A stretch of 64,000 nt of DNA from Nymphaea colorata (lineage: Eukaryota; Streptophyta; Magnoliopsida; Nymphaeales; Nymphaeaceae), in contig NC_045142.1 in NCBI RefSeq assembly GCF_008831285.2, positions 8,408,713-8,472,712 of the forward strand, in the 5' to 3' direction. The position numbers were made by a program, and so were the translations under genes. Numbering within the stretch: the stretch's first letter is position 1; each line of letters opens with the position of its first letter. Below are positions 1-12,815 of the stretch, piece after piece. The notes beneath the pieces are model-generated. The model had not been told where the DNA came from and ran no database searches. It was given only the letters and a program-made list of their open reading frames with translations.

Positions 1-2795
1 TGATGATTACCGAAAACCACATAAAAAAACTTGGTACTCATATCAACATAGGCCATCCTTCTGTTCTATGATTTATGGAACCAGAATTGCTCTTCCTCTC
101 ATAGTATCTGCTTCAATTCCTCCTTTAACTTGGTCTCAAGCTAGGCAGCCTCTAAGCAGCCTCTAGAACTGCCAGTTGAATCAAGCCCAACAGCTTACGT
201 ATATTTTTAATGCAATAGGGAAGGTTTTTAGTATCAGACTTCCTCTAACATGTGGCTTCCCAACAAATGCTTTCAATTTGTCTAATAATTTTGATCATGG
301 AGCACTCTCTAACCCTGGTTCTCCACTTACTAGTGACAAACTCCTTAATCTTAACTTTAGAGAACCAGTGATTTTCAAGTCTGAACATCGGTTTACCTAC
401 TAAAGCATGATTATCTATACAGAAATTAAAAAGGATTAGACAATGATCAGAGCTTGTGTGAAGAGGAACTTCAAGGGAGAACCTACATCCTGTCACACCT
501 AACCAGTCTAGATAGGGAACATAAATCTAATTGTCACATGACATCCTCCATACCCAACTGATTATTGGTCCATGTAAAGCGAGTGTTATGGCCATTGACT
601 TCAAAGAGCTCATTACTAGAGATAAAGTATAAGAAATCTTGACAAGCAGCATTTGCAGGTGGCCAGCAAGTGACAGATAGCATTGAAATCTCCAATGCAT
701 ATTCTTGGACCAATAGTGGGGCGGAGAGCAAGGCTAAGGCCTTCAAAACTGAATTCCAAATTATAGGAAATAAATATATCCCAAATAAAGAAAAGTGAAA
801 GTTCTACTGCAAGTCCATGAGTTCCAACTGCACCCAACTAAGATTCAGGGAACAACCGATCAGTGCAAAATCAACAGCCTTCTATAAGGCTATTATGTGC
901 GCCCAAACCCCCGGAACCTCAATGTCTGAGACAAGATTATAGTCTCTCACTTTCAACCTGAATTTCCTCATGTTATCAATGGAAAGCATGGTATCTATAA
1001 GGACAGTAATGTCCACATGATAAACTTGAAGCATAGAGAGCAAATCCCGTTCTGATGTACCACTAGTGAGGTCTCTAGCATTCCAAGCAGGCACTCTCGT
1101 AAGGAAACAATGTAGTCCTCCCCGCTTCATGAGGCTGCAAACCGTATTCAACCATGGGATTCAATCAACGGGTTAGACTTGTCCTTGATAGTTCATTTGT
1201 GTCCTCCACCCACCTGAAGACAAGAGCTTTTGCACTCTTTTTGTGACTTCCCATAATTATTATTTTTATTTGACTTATGCTTGAATGACTTATTGGATTT
1301 TGTGCTTGAGGTGGTCTTCTTCGAGGCATCTGACTGTGCCTCCAAGGTAAAGTTATTTTTTCCATGCAAACTAGTTCGCCTTGGCCACTTTGCTTTCTTG
1401 TCGACAATGTTAGACTGCTCATAGCACTGTAAATCTAGTGACGCACCATGTCCCAAAGAAGCTTCAGCGAGTTGGAACTTGGAAGCCAGGAGGATGGGGA
1501 AACCAAATCAGGCTTTGGAAGAGTCCTCCCCTTCCATGTTAAGGGTCTTCTCATCACCCACTCTCATATTACATAGAAGGCCACTTTCATCACAATGGTC
1601 CTCTCTTCACCCATCTACTCTTTATCTGCATATTCCAAAATGGGCATCTCACCACACAAAAGGTCTAGGACACCCATCGGACAAATCACCTTCTTCTGTC
1701 TGAAGAGCAAAAAACTTACTGTTTTGTTCATTTGGCTCACAAGGCTTAGGCTTCTTCTTCTAGGGGTTGCGCTTGGAAGTCTTCACCATTTCCCATTCGT
1801 CCATCACATCTTTCTCTACTAGCTCTATTGTTGGAGCATCAATGCATGAGGCTATGAAATGACTTGTAGAACCACACAATCGGCAAAAACAAACTTTGGT
1901 TTCATATTTAATGGCTTGGGAATGAGATTTATCGTCTTCAATGACCATTTTCAGTTCATTCATGGGATGAAATCCAAGAGGAACTTCAAGCAAGGGACAA
2001 GCAAAACCTAGTCTAGACATATCCCTGGTGCTCACATCCATTCCTGCAAATTGAGCACCCATGCAATGGCAAAGTCATGGAAAACCTCCACACACCAGAA
2101 CTTTGTCGGGAATTTTGGTAGATGGACCCAAATCATGATCGTGTGAGATGCTTCTATTTTGTAAGATATCTCTGGTTTCCACCTAATGGCGACCAGAACC
2201 CTGCGCCCCTTTCCCGAGCTAAGAACATTAAGAAGGTCCTCCTGTAAGCACAGACAAACAAATTATCTCTTCCAACAGATTAAAAATTAACATTAGACAA
2301 ATCCAACCACAAGCCGTTGGGGGTACTGAAGATGCATCCATAATCTAAACACCCTTTCCTCAGCAACACCCACTATAGAGCAGCAATAACAGTGAAATTG
2401 GAATGGCTTTGTTGCCTGTATTTTGCCTTTGTGATGAACAAACACGAGCTGTCATCAACTTCTTCCATCTCAAATCGTAATGAAGCAGGTTCCCTTCGGT
2501 CACTCGAGTCTCCAACTATGGATGCCCAGGAGGTGGTCTTCCCTTTCTCTTGTTGGATGACCCCTTGCTTTCCAGTGGGAGTACCCTGCACACTTTCCAT
2601 GGTGGAAGAAGATTTCATAGTTTTGCCAGCATCATTGGTCAGCATTAGCGGCTCACTGAAAAAGGGTTGTTCACCCACCACCATCCACGCGCCGGAATCC
2701 ATGGCGCCCCCTCCCTTTGTGATGGTAACTTGAAAGGCTATTCTCAAAGTAATGTACCACCGTAAGATCCGTAAACATGAAGCCATTGTGGGCAC
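1..2795 (-). mobile_element. 5' part of a decayed L1-type LINE (ORF1 and endonuclease of ORF2), cut by the window edge
   Basis: Read on the minus strand, this is a plant L1-like non-LTR retrotransposon. ORF1 starts near 2795 with a Ser/Lys-rich N-terminus containing SWASIVG (2795-2373). A CX2CX4HX4C zinc knuckle (CRLCGSTSHFIASC, in 2062-1760) and a Lys-rich tail (about 1456-1165) follow. ORF2 opens with an APE-type endonuclease: WNARDL near 1080, GDFNAI (in 837-616), an FTWTN motif near 570 and SDHCLILF near 440, then FRLENHWF. The reverse transcriptase would lie left of base 1. Frames change and stops occur between these blocks, so the copy cannot encode proteins. I could not place a target-site duplication at the 5' end. 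Motif order makes the family assignment secure; the exact 5' limit is not. Confidence 0.85.
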
Positions 2796-3402
2796 TGTTG
2801 GAAAGCAAGAATTAACATGATAAATAAGTTTAAATTGAACCTACAGAACAACTTGTTTGGAGGTGTTTGGAGGTCTATAAGCATAAGGAAATTTACCATT
2901 CACCCTAAGTGATATATTTGCAAGAGCTTGATGATTTCATAAATATTGATGTAAATCATCATACATTTATGGAAACTATTAAAAACCAATCATCTATGTA
3001 ATGGATAAAAGGCGTGGAACTTTTAAGGTTAAAGATTAAAAACAAAAATATTGTCATTTGCCTAAATGGACAAAATTTACATGGTGTCAATAGTTTTTTG
3101 AAAAAAGAAAAAACTAACAGCAAACATTGAAAGATATGAGGCAAACTAAGATGTTAAGGATCTACCCACTATGATGAGACGTACTCATCTACTCCAACTA
3201 AAGATGTGATGAGGACACCTTTTGCCCTTGTAGGCTTGTAGCTCGTTATGACTTAGTGTGCTACATCAAATGGAAGTGATAATCGGATCTCTAACACACT
3301 CGTAGGCTTGTACTTAAAACATAAACAAGTTTATTACTAATAATCAATGTTGTTATATTGGTATTAAGCTCTTGTTAATGATACTTTAGTATGACGCCCC
3401 AT

Positions 3403-3443
<41 letters not shown>

Positions 3444-5751
3444 GGTCACGTTTGAAGAAGTTGATGAACAAATTTCAAAGGTGTATGACATTACCCAAAC
3501 ATCATAGTGTTTAGGCCTATATAGATCTGGGCGTAGGACCCGGCTGAGGACATGGAAATGACCTTGGTCCAAGATTTACTGGTCCTGGCCTGTCCTGGCC
3601 CAGCAACTTATTGAGCCGTTTCGGGCTCGGCCATGGACTCGAGGACCCAGCAAATGTTTTTATTATGTATAAAAAGACTGTAAGGGTTATCGTCATGTTT
3701 ACAAACTTGTACTCTTTTGTAAGGACTAGCTAGGCAAACAATAATCGGGCCCATCTCAACCAGGTATATATGTTGGTCATGTATATATTGAATTGACATT
3801 CATCAGCCTTAATTTTTTTTTTAAATTTTTAATAACTAAATCAGTATAGAATCAAACCCATTTGAGCCATTGGGGACAGCATCGACTCATGTACTATTTT
3901 GTCAAGGCTGCCATCGTATACATGATAATGACAGCGCTGGCTTGAACATATATATAAATGAGGACCCACTTGCAGTACCATTTTCTTACCGACTTTATGC
4001 ATCAATCCCCTACTAAGAGAAGACATAGAGACATGCTTCTTTTGGGTCCACCACACATGGAATATAATTTTCTCTTCAAAAAAATGCACAATAAGAAATT
4101 TTGAGTATGACTAAACAATCTCCTGCATGTCATTGTATGTTGACCCCAAAAATTGGCAGGCAGTTTTAGGAATGTGGATGGGAACATCTTGTACCTATCT
4201 CAGGTTTAAGTGGGAGCCCACGTCCCTTTGTGAGGTAAAGGAAGCTCCATAGGATCTGAACTCTTTTATGTGTCTGCTCTTTTCTTTTCCAATGAGAAGG
4301 GCAAGCCTTGACGACCATGTACTACAAGGACAACTTATGGGAACTCAAACAAGAGAAAATGGTAGGGTTGGAACTTGATTTAAGACCTTCAACTTGGCAT
4401 CTTTCACGTTCCATCTAATTTCTCAACAGTAATTCATTAAAGGATCTCATCCCAAGTTTGGTAGGTAGTCGATGGCCTAGTCTCAAAGCCCCATTAGCTG
4501 AACTTTCTAAGCAGCCTAGAACAAGCAATGCTATAAATTCTGAAAACGGTGCAACTTGAGAAAATGATATTTTGCCTTGAAGGTAAGAGACGACGACGAA
4601 GAAGAAGAAGAACTTCGGAGGGTATTTTTCTTGTGCAACACTTGGCATTTAATAACAGAAAAAGACAGGAAGTTTGGTGCGGTTCAGAGAGACTATATAT
4701 GCTAGTTGTGCGGAAAATGTGTGGCTTTTGTCAGGAATAGAATCATGAATAAGCAGTTACATAGCATTTACTGAAGATTGACTGAAAAGTATGCCCCACT
4801 AGACAGTTATGAATACTGATAAGTTCGTCCATCCATCGATGTTGGTGTACCTGTTAAACTCCCTTCAGTCGTTACATAAACAGGCAACCGCAGGAATCTT
4901 GGTTCTGCAAAGTGGATGTAAATGGTTGATCGTGCCAACGTTAGGTGGTAGGTTCTGCAAAGTGGATGTAAATGGTTGATCGTACCTTCTTACTAGATAA
5001 GTTCTTGTTACATAGGCGATCATCGCCACAGGACAATTACATTTTGATGGGTTGTGTCATGCAACAGATGAACATGTAAACTCGATAAATTCACATACGA
5101 CCAGATTAATATTGTTTACAACCCCCACGGTCTGTGCAGAAACAATTCACTTTCCAGATTGAACAGACAAAGGAGCAGCGGAATGGTTTCAAATTCATGT
5201 AGGCCCAGTCACATTGGAAAGCTGTCACACGCGGGTGTGAAAAGCACGGCATAGTTCAGAAAAGCTCGTCCTCATACTGATTATGGCTCCGCCAGCTAAG
5301 CTATGGCCCGACTCAACTTTCACGTCTGCAATCATTGATGGCTGGCACAAGGCAAGTGGAAGAAACGGAAAGCAGAAATGAACTCATAGGGCTTCATCAA
5401 GCCATGGCTGACGCCACAGGGTAGACGAATTCACAACACTAAGACAAACCAAAGGGAACATACTGCAGACATAGATCTGACGCGCAGTCTGCCGCAACAG
5501 AATGTCCAACGAGACTTTTCATGTCTACAGTCACAAAGAACCACAAACCAGCATCTTTATAACTTCCAATTCAACCAATAAGACACAACAACAGAGGAGA
5601 AACAAATTCAAATGGAGCAACTTTTGACAGATGAGGAAGGAAATGAAAAATATATCACAACTCAACCAATTTCGATTTTTTTTCCCTTTCTTTTCATGCT
5701 TGTCTCTCTATGTTAAGGCTACCAGTGGCTTCCATTGCTCACTGTATGCGC
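2796..5751. other. Intergenic, no gene seen
   Basis: No convincing coding region. The stretch holds a (CT)n tract at about 3408-3440, a GGCC/GGGCTCGG-rich fragment at about 3530-3650 resembling the GC-rich arms of MITEs elsewhere in the window, a short GAC/GAA purine tract near 4590-4615, and a 33-bp direct repeat near 4.9 kb. The right part (about 5000-5751) is probably the 3' UTR and downstream flank of the IQD gene. The short open frames here are low-complexity or lack homology I can recognise. Confidence 0.6.
4901..4983. repeat. 33-bp direct repeat pair
   Basis: The same 33 bases occur at 4901-4933 and 4951-4983, separated by 17 bases. The copies appear identical, so the duplication is recent. 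It lies downstream of the IQD stop codon and has no coding role that I can see. Confidence 0.85.
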
Positions 5752-8700
5752 TCAATGAACATCACTAAGCTTTTGAGATGCTTCCACCTTGGGTGGGCCT
5801 GAAAAGCGCCTCCCAGAGACTGAGGATGTGGTACTATGGACTTTGTCGGCAATTGGGAAAGACAGTCGTTTCTTTGCCATAGTGAAAGGAGTCCTTTCTA
5901 CTGTCTCCTGTTTATCCCCCAGTGGACTGCTGAGTCTAACTTTGGCTCTAGCAGATTTAGTTGGTTGCATGTAACTGGGAACAGAAGGAGAGCTGGCAAG
6001 GCTTTCATCATCCCCGTTGGAGGAACCTCCAATACTATGACGCCTGCTTCGCTCGGATTGCATGCTGAACATGCTCCTTGACTCTTCTTCTAGGCCGCAT
6101 CCAGACCTAGGACTTGTTAACCTTGTCTTTCCAGTTACAGGTGCAGGCTTTGACTGTGGTGTGGAAGGTCCGCTGCTAGGTCGAGCTGGCTTCACAGCCA
6201 CAGGTGATGGCCTCTCACTGGAGGTCTCACGGCGAGCATAAGACTTGGTGATTTCTCCAGCACTACGAGTAGCTGTTCTTATAGACGTTGAATCTGAATG
6301 ATCCCTTTCTGTTACACTGCGGTTCTCCCATGGTCTTTCAGCCATCCAGCGCTCTAGCCAGCTCCATCCCCAATGTGGGTTATTTGGGTCAAGAAACATT
6401 GGAATGGAAGATTTTGATGAATTCCTCCATTGTTGCTGCAAGTATGCGTGCACATCAAAAAACTAGCTCTATTGCTCGGGAAGCATATAAAAAAATAAGA
6501 ACCAATTGGTACCTGATGAGTAAAAGCATAAGCCAATGCCCTCTCCCTTCTAATAGCAGCCTCTTGTTTGGTGATTAACTTGGCCTCTGCCTGCTCCTTT
6601 GACTGTGGACTGTCGTCCCAATCTTCTCCCATCTGTTATACCATATATAAAACTAAGAACAAGCCTTAATGCTAATTCAGGCCACAGGCATACAAGCATT
6701 TTAGCAGAAGAATCACTATATATGGTGAACAAGATTGTTATTAGAACAGCAACATAATGATGGAAAACATCCTGAGTTTATTGCTTCCAGATCTGAAAAT
6801 GCCAAGGTAGTAACTAGTAAGGTATCTCACAAACATAAAAGGGCGCAACAATGATTCAGCAAACACCACAGAACTGTCTTTACATGCATCTCTTGAAAAA
6901 TAATTGCTAGTTGGAGAATGAAAACTGATACGGCCGCTAATATTCAACTAACCATTGCCTGAAAAAAGGAAAAAGAATAAGGGAGAAACTTTTAATCCTT
7001 TAAAGCGATAGTGCCTAGAGAGAGACTTGCTCAACAATCATATCCTTATTTGAAGATGAAAACAAATAAAAGCTCTGAAAATCAAGACTCTGCCTGGCAG
7101 CTTTCATTAGAACACAAACACCATTCCTATGTTTAAATGCCAAAATGTGATGCTGTCAAAAATTTGGTCCTGCTAAAACGTCTCATAAGGAAGGAAGCTG
7201 CCAAACATTTTCTGTGAATGCACTAAAACGTGCTGTTGGAATTGCTAAGTTGGTGCATGAAAACAGTATGTCAGCAACATTGCTGCTGTCAAAAAAACAA
7301 AAGGCAACAGAAGACGGTAATTCAAAGCAGCAGTTTTACGGAAACCACAATATGCTTCCAACTTAAGGTTCAAACTTGGAACTAAGATTGTACAGCTTCT
7401 TCATCAATTCAAAAAAGTTGTTAGGAAACGCAAATCCACTACTGCTCAGAAACAATCATGTTTGCATGTTCCCTGGAACAAAGAAACGACAAGCAATTCA
7501 AAATTATGATGCAAAATATTGTCGAAGTATTTACTAATGAACTATTCTCCACTTTCCACTGGCACCAATAAGGACATAGATGATTATGAATAAAGCAGCC
7601 CATCATGGTTTCTATAAGGAAACAGTAAAGAGCATGTAAAAAGCTTACAGATGCTTTCAAATTCTCAAGCTCTCTTTGTCTTTTTAGTAACAGTTGACGC
7701 TGGAGAGCTTGGTTCTCTTCTGACATCCTGAGTCTTCTGGAGCGTATCTGGGATTGAACCCTCGACAGTGTCTGCATACATCGAAGTGTGGCTGTGGCCT
7801 GACGCTTCACAGAATTTCCCTCGATTAATGCCTTTAACCTTACAAGTCCTCTCAAAGCGCGCAGAGCTCTCCTTGCCTGGAATTTTAATTTCCAGCAAAA
7901 TGTTATAATCCCCTTATATAACGCAGTGGCAGAAGAAAAACCTTATAACATCAGTTAAGACTTTATAAATTAGGAACATGAGTCCCAACATATTCAAAAT
8001 AGACTTAAACTTCAAAAAAGAGAAGCTTAGGAAAAAAAAATCAACACTTTCTTCGAAAGACAACTAAGGGCTGCACAAAATGCTGCATATCTCAAAGAAT
8101 TTATTTCATTTCTCCTGAATAAGAAATCTGCTTTGAGAAATCAAATGAAAATTGCACCACATTGTTGAAATTCTCAACAGCAACCCACAAAGTCCCAAAT
8201 TATTTTATAAACTGCCATTCACAATCATGAAGCTTCAAAGACAACTTGCAGATACATAAATCTAATATAGACACACGTAAATTAAGCATACCCATCACAG
8301 ATTTCCCAAAAACAGAAAACAGAACCATGGAATAAGCGGAGGAAGAAGGAACACAGACCAGGTATCCTCGGAAAGCTGTTTGTATCTTGATTGCTGCTGT
8401 ATCTTCTCTGCATTTTCCAGAGAACCGCGGAACGGACGCCGTTGTTAGTCTCACGACCTCCGCAGCAGCCTGCGCAGCCGCAACCGCGGCCTCAGCTGCA
8501 ATGGCTGTGGCAACGGCTACAGAATAAGCATGGCTGTTCTCTGCTTCGGAAAACTTCATCTCTTCAGTCGGTACTCTAGGCGTTTCAGCGATCTTCGTTT
8601 CTCCGAGGGATACTCTGACATCTTCTTCAAGCTTTGCTTCTTCGGTCGGTACCCTAACAGTTTCAGCAGCCTTCGGTTCTTCCCTCGCGATTGCGACGGT

Positions 8701-9083
8701 GCCATCAATCGTTTTTCTCTCGGTTGATATTGTGACAGTTTCAGGAACCTTTGTTTCTCCTGTAAGAGCTGTAATGGTTTCCGCGGACTTTGCTTCCTCG
8801 GTAGGGACTGCAGTGGTTTCGGTAAACTTGGCATCTCCGGTCACTGCTGTAACGGCTTCTTCTGGGGGTGGAGAAGAGTCGGAAGAAAGATTTGACGTTC
8901 GGCAGATCCATCTGTGCTTGGATTTGCCAGATTTCTAATACAAAAGAAGACCAAATTAAATGGTTATTTCTCTCATGAACGAGAGAGGGAGAGAGGAGAG
9001 ATGGGTACCCCATGTTTCTTCTCCTTCGATTCGGGACTGAAAGCCTTCTTAACAGCAACGAACCAGCTGCCTTTCTTCCCCAT
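5752..9083 (-). CDS. IQD: IQ67-domain (IQD) calmodulin-binding protein, five coding exons
   Basis: Exons 9083-9009, 8934-8359, 7876-7649, 6632-6513 and 6435-5752 join in phase 0 at GT-AG junctions to give 560 aa. The N-terminus MGKKGSWFVAVKKAFSP is the IQD signature. An Ala-rich helix (about 166-186) precedes the IQ67 core: IKIQTAFRGYLARRAL begins at 207 and crosses the second intron, as is usual in this family. Basic IQ-like segments follow to about 270. GEDWDD, ALAYAF and NPHWGWSWLERWMAERPWE are conserved, and a DUF4005 tail (about 484-550, SVPSYMQPTKSARAK to KKRLSFP to RRFSGPPKV) ends the protein. IQDs bind calmodulin and act as scaffolds at microtubules, plasma membrane or nucleus; the sequence looks like the IQD2/3/4 group. 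Residues 52-155 are an unusual tandem repeat described separately. Confidence 0.93.
8545..8856 (-). repeat. Eight 13-residue tandem repeats inside the IQD protein
   Basis: Residues 52-155 of the IQD protein divide exactly into eight units of 13 residues (39 bases each) with no gaps. The consensus is T-V-x-V-P-T-E-E-A-K-x-A-E; examples are TTAVPTEEAKSAE, TVRVPTEEAKLEE and TPRVPTEEMKFSE. The units have diverged in sequence but kept their length, so the array is not brand new and the frame has been kept. It sits between the basic N-terminus and the Ala-rich helix before the IQ motif, and is acidic and Thr-rich. Confidence 0.9.
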
Positions 9084-10250
9084 CTTCTATCTCATCCCTT
9101 GATTATATCTTCAGGAACAAAAAGTTTATTAGAAATTCCCCTTTCCATGAGATAGTAAATAGATTGATGACTCAATTTCTCATAAACAACAGAAACTCCT
9201 CCTCCAAATGATAAAATGAGGAAAACGACGCAGACAAAATCAAGTTACACCTCAAAAACCCGAACAACACAAGTTCATTACCAGGAGAAAATCCTCTTCG
9301 CCTCAGCAGATCAAAAGAAGGTCTCCCCAGAAGAAGTATAAAGCTAAAAAAACGATGTTGCTATAGGCTCGGAGAATTTTGCCTCCAATGCAACAATCAC
9401 AACAAAAAATCAACGACCCAAGAAAAACCCAGTTTCAAAAGCTTAAGCTTAGCTCAATATACAAGAGCAGAACACGAAGAGAATCACCAGCAGACCCACC
9501 TAAAGGACAAAAGCGCCACAAGGAAAAGGCTTGAGGACAATGAAAATTGAAGAGAAGCAAAAGGAGATCAAACAGAAACTTTGGGTACACTGCCCTCTCT
9601 CGGCCAACGCCAGAATTGAAAAGCAAAGCCAATGGAAATGATGAAGGACGGTTATTCCTGTACAAAAGGCTGTGCCTTTAACAGAAGCCCGACCAATAAG
9701 GAAAAAGGATCACGAAAGAAGGAGAAAGGCAGCGCATGTGAACCATTCGAAAACCAACAGCTAAAAAAACAAAGAAAACAAAAAAGCATCGTTAATTCCC
9801 ATGCAGCATCCCAAAAGCCATAGAGAGGGGGTGGGGGAGGGAATGGATGGGGATGAAAGGGAGGTCGTACCTGATCCGTTTGAGGATCTCAATGAAGTTG
9901 CAGAGAGAGGAAAAGAGATGGTCGATCTGACTTCTGAGGCATACTCAGAAGGGTGAAGATAGAGAAAGGAAGAACCCCACAGAAGGAGAAAGAGAGAGGG
10001 GGTCGGAGGAGTTTTTCAACAAGATGCTCGACCTCTACTGCCTTATGATCATCATGATACGGCCCTGCGAGAGCGAACAGCTATTCGCAGGACCATCTTT
10101 ATCTCTTGTGGGTCCTACTTGGCCATTGACAACAAAACTGTGCTGTCTTCTTCACCCTCCCCTGGCCCTGGCCCCTTCTCTCTCCTCTCTCCTCTCCCCT
10201 TCCCTGTCTCTCTTCCCTGTGGAGAATCATAGACAAAATGATAAATGCAA
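9084..10250 (-). promoter_or_regulatory. 5' UTR, probable 5'-UTR intron and promoter side of the IQD gene
   Basis: On the minus strand a donor-like CAG|GTACGA lies at 9871/9870 and a pyrimidine-preceded acceptor at 9110-9109, just upstream of the ATG at 9083. This suggests a 5'-UTR intron of about 760 bases, which is common in IQD genes. The region upstream (about 9880-10010) is GA-rich and 10140-10215 is strongly pyrimidine-rich on the plus strand, like a leader or core promoter. Plus-strand open frames here look like chance. This is inference; no transcript was seen. Confidence 0.45.
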
Positions 10251-11748
10251 GATTTTCTTGTAATGTCCAGAACTGGGTTTACTAGTTACTTCCCAAAGAA
10301 AAATGGTATTTCTAGATTTTCTTGTAATATCCAGGTTTTGGCTTGGTTTAACTTAATTTAGCATTGCCGTAACAGTTCTAGCCTTCCGTTCTTTGAATTT
10401 GTCGTTCCGGTTCTGCTTTCAAGTTTTTCTCAAAATTTTATCCTCTAACCTTTCGTTGATCAAGAGAAAAACCGTCTTGAGGTTATGAACTGTTGAACTG
10501 AGTTGTCAAGTTTAACTAAAAACGACGATCTTACTGTTTGATTTGAAAACGATCCGGAGTATAAAATACAGAAGTTAAAAATAGTTATAAGCATGTTTTC
10601 TTGTAACTGATTATATAAATTCAACTACCACATGGTAAATAGTATAACTGGTTGGGCAGACGGATGCATAGAAAATACATTCGGATGTTATTCCTTAGAT
10701 AGTAAAAAGGAAATATCGCAACACTTACGTTAAATGAAAGTACCTCAAAACTTAGAAACATGCAAAAATAAAGGTCCTTTAAGCTTCATTTGCGTCAAGG
10801 ATTATTAACCTCCTACCCAAACGATAACAAATAAAGACAACGTTAGAGTATATTTTCAACATAGTAGTAGGATTCCATGAACTCTAAAAAGAAATGGTTT
10901 GGACAAAACTTTTTCAACCATCCAACTATATTTGTTCCGACTTTAAATTGCTTGTGCGGAAGAAAGAGTAAGTTTCTTGACGCATTCGAAAAGAAGAAAG
11001 AAGTGTTCTTCAGGGAAATTAAATCCACAACGATGAGTTTGGAGAATAACCGATAAGAGAATTGATTTTCCGAGAAAATGTAGATGAAGATTAACGCAAA
11101 AGACTGAGTTTGTTCATTAATTTCTTCTTCTTGGCACCAGTTTTCTTTTTTCCCATTCTTGGAAAAGATATGTCTAACTTTGATTAAAGTCCTTTTACTT
11201 TGGAAAAGATATGTCTAAGTTTTTCAATATTATCTTTTCAAGTTTAAGAGGTGATGTTTTTTTCCTGTGCTTGTTATTTTATTAAAGATGAACAAGGTTC
11301 TGTCTTGAATTAGTGGAAAAAGCAGGGGGTTGAGAACAATGTGATAAATGGTCCTTGATTGTGAAGCATACATGACATGACTGCATTTGGTTTGGATTTG
11401 TCATTTGTCGTCTTCCACAAGTCAAGACCAAGTGTAGTTAGGAAAGACTTACTGATGAGTATTATTGCATAAGTTGAAGCCAATTGTATCTGTTGAGGTT
11501 GGCGAAGTCCTTGTGGTGAATTGGATGACACCCTAAAACCAGGTAAGCAAAAACCAGGTTGTTTTATTGTGTTTGGGTGTCATCAAAACCTGATTCAAGA
11601 AAACCCAGTTTTAATAAACCTGTTTTGTAAAAGGGAGTGAATAATCTCATAAATATGCATAAAGTTTCAGAAGTGTCAGGGAAACAAAGAAATTTCAAAA
11701 CTCATTAAAAACCTCATTTTCATAAAACCAAGTTTTTATAAGATCAGT
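10251..11748. other. Intergenic, no gene seen
   Basis: AT-rich sequence without recognisable coding content. A short inverted pair (GGATGACACCC at about 11523 and GGGTGTCATC ending near 11584) matches the ends of the MITE at 63.3 kb and may be a fragment of that family. Confidence 0.55.
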
Positions 11749-12521
11749 TAGCGCTGCACAAAGAGCCGAACCAACTCAGGCTCGACTCAAACTCGGAGGA
11801 AAAAACTCGGCTCGTACTTCAATCGTTTATAAATGAGACAAGTTCGAGCTTACAAAGATACTCAAAATGATAAACGAGTCGAGTTCGAGTTTCAAGTTCG
11901 CAAATTAACACTCTATATAATATTGCCAAAACCGGTTCACCGAATCATTGGTTTTAACTTTTAGGGCAGAAGCAAATTTTCATAAGTTACATTAGTTAAT
12001 TCTTATACAAATTAAACACTTACACGAGTTAAACGAGTTAGCACCAAATAAAGTTAACGCTTTAACTTTTAGGGCAAAAGCAAATTTTCACAAGTTACAT
12101 GAGTTAACTCTTATACAAGTTAATGCTTACACGAGTTAAACGAGATAGCACCAAATAAAGTTAACGCTTTAACTTTTACGGCAAAAGCAAATTTTCACAA
12201 GTTACATGAGTTAACTCTTATACAAGTTAAACGCTTATACGAGCTAAACGAGTTAACACTAAATAAGTTAACGTCTAAACGGGTTAAATAGATTAAACGA
12301 GTCAAGTTCAGTCTCGATTTTGGGTAAACGAGTTAATGCGTACACGAGTTAACACTAAATAAATTAATGCCTAAACGAGTTAAATGGGTTAAACAAGTTG
12401 AGTTCAAGCTCGATTTTGTTTAGTCGACTTGAGTTCGAGCAGAGTTCAAGCTCTAGTTTTTTTAGTAGAGTCTAGCTCGAGCTAGCCAAACTTAGATTCG
12501 ACTCTGCTCGTGAACAGCCAA
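11749..12521. mobile_element. GAGCTCGA-rich MITE-like element with a 107-108-bp internal tandem array
   Basis: The ends are degenerate inverted repeats (left AGCGCTGCACAAAGAG, right CTCGTGAACAGCC) like those of the better-preserved element at 40432-41138. The outer parts are rich in CTCGA/GAGTTCGAG. The centre holds three repeats of 107-108 bp, with the shared AACTTTTAGGGCA block starting at 11956, 12064 and 12171. No coding capacity is seen and no target duplication could be matched. Placing it in the same hAT-like family as the 40.4 kb copy is inference. Confidence 0.6.
11956..12290. repeat. Tandem repeat, period 107-108 bp, about three copies
   Basis: Copies start at 11956, 12064 and 12171. 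Each contains AACTTTTAGGGCA, a CAAGTTACATGAGTTAA block and an ACACGAGTTAAACGAG block in the same order. Copies 2 and 3 are closer to each other than to copy 1. The array lies wholly within the MITE-like element. Confidence 0.85.
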
Positions 12522-12647
12522 TACTTGCGTCCCCACCAAAACAAAAAATTGTGGCTCCACTACTGTGAGGAAGCCATCTAAACACCCATTGAGATGCTAA
12601 ACTTTCTCCTTCGATAGGCAGCTATTACCAATATTTGCAGTTTGTAG

Positions 12648-12815
12648 CAGTGGCGGAGCCAGAAATTTTTGGCTATGGGGCACTAGTACATATAAAGCAA
12701 ATATTGGCGTGGGCAACACAGGCGTGAAGCTGGGTTGAGACTCCATTTCACATGGAGCTTTCTTGGGCTGGCGTGGGCAGGCGCCCACACCTGCCCCACG
12801 CTGGCTCCGCCACTG
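12648..12815. mobile_element. 168-bp hAT-type MITE with perfect TIRs and 8-bp target duplication
   Basis: The ends CAGTGGCGGAGCCAG (12648-12662) and CTGGCTCCGCCACTG (12801-12815) are perfect 15-bp inverted repeats. The same eight bases GTTTGTAG flank both sides (12640-12647 and 12816-12823). An 8-bp duplication is the hAT signature. No coding capacity. The perfect flanks suggest a fairly young insertion. Related CAGNGGCGGAGCC-ended pieces occur at 34.8 and 57.0 kb. Confidence 0.92.

Noticed and set aside
4549-4740. Open frame with a run of eight arginines
   Set aside because: The run comes from a CGA/AGA purine tract; no domain is visible.
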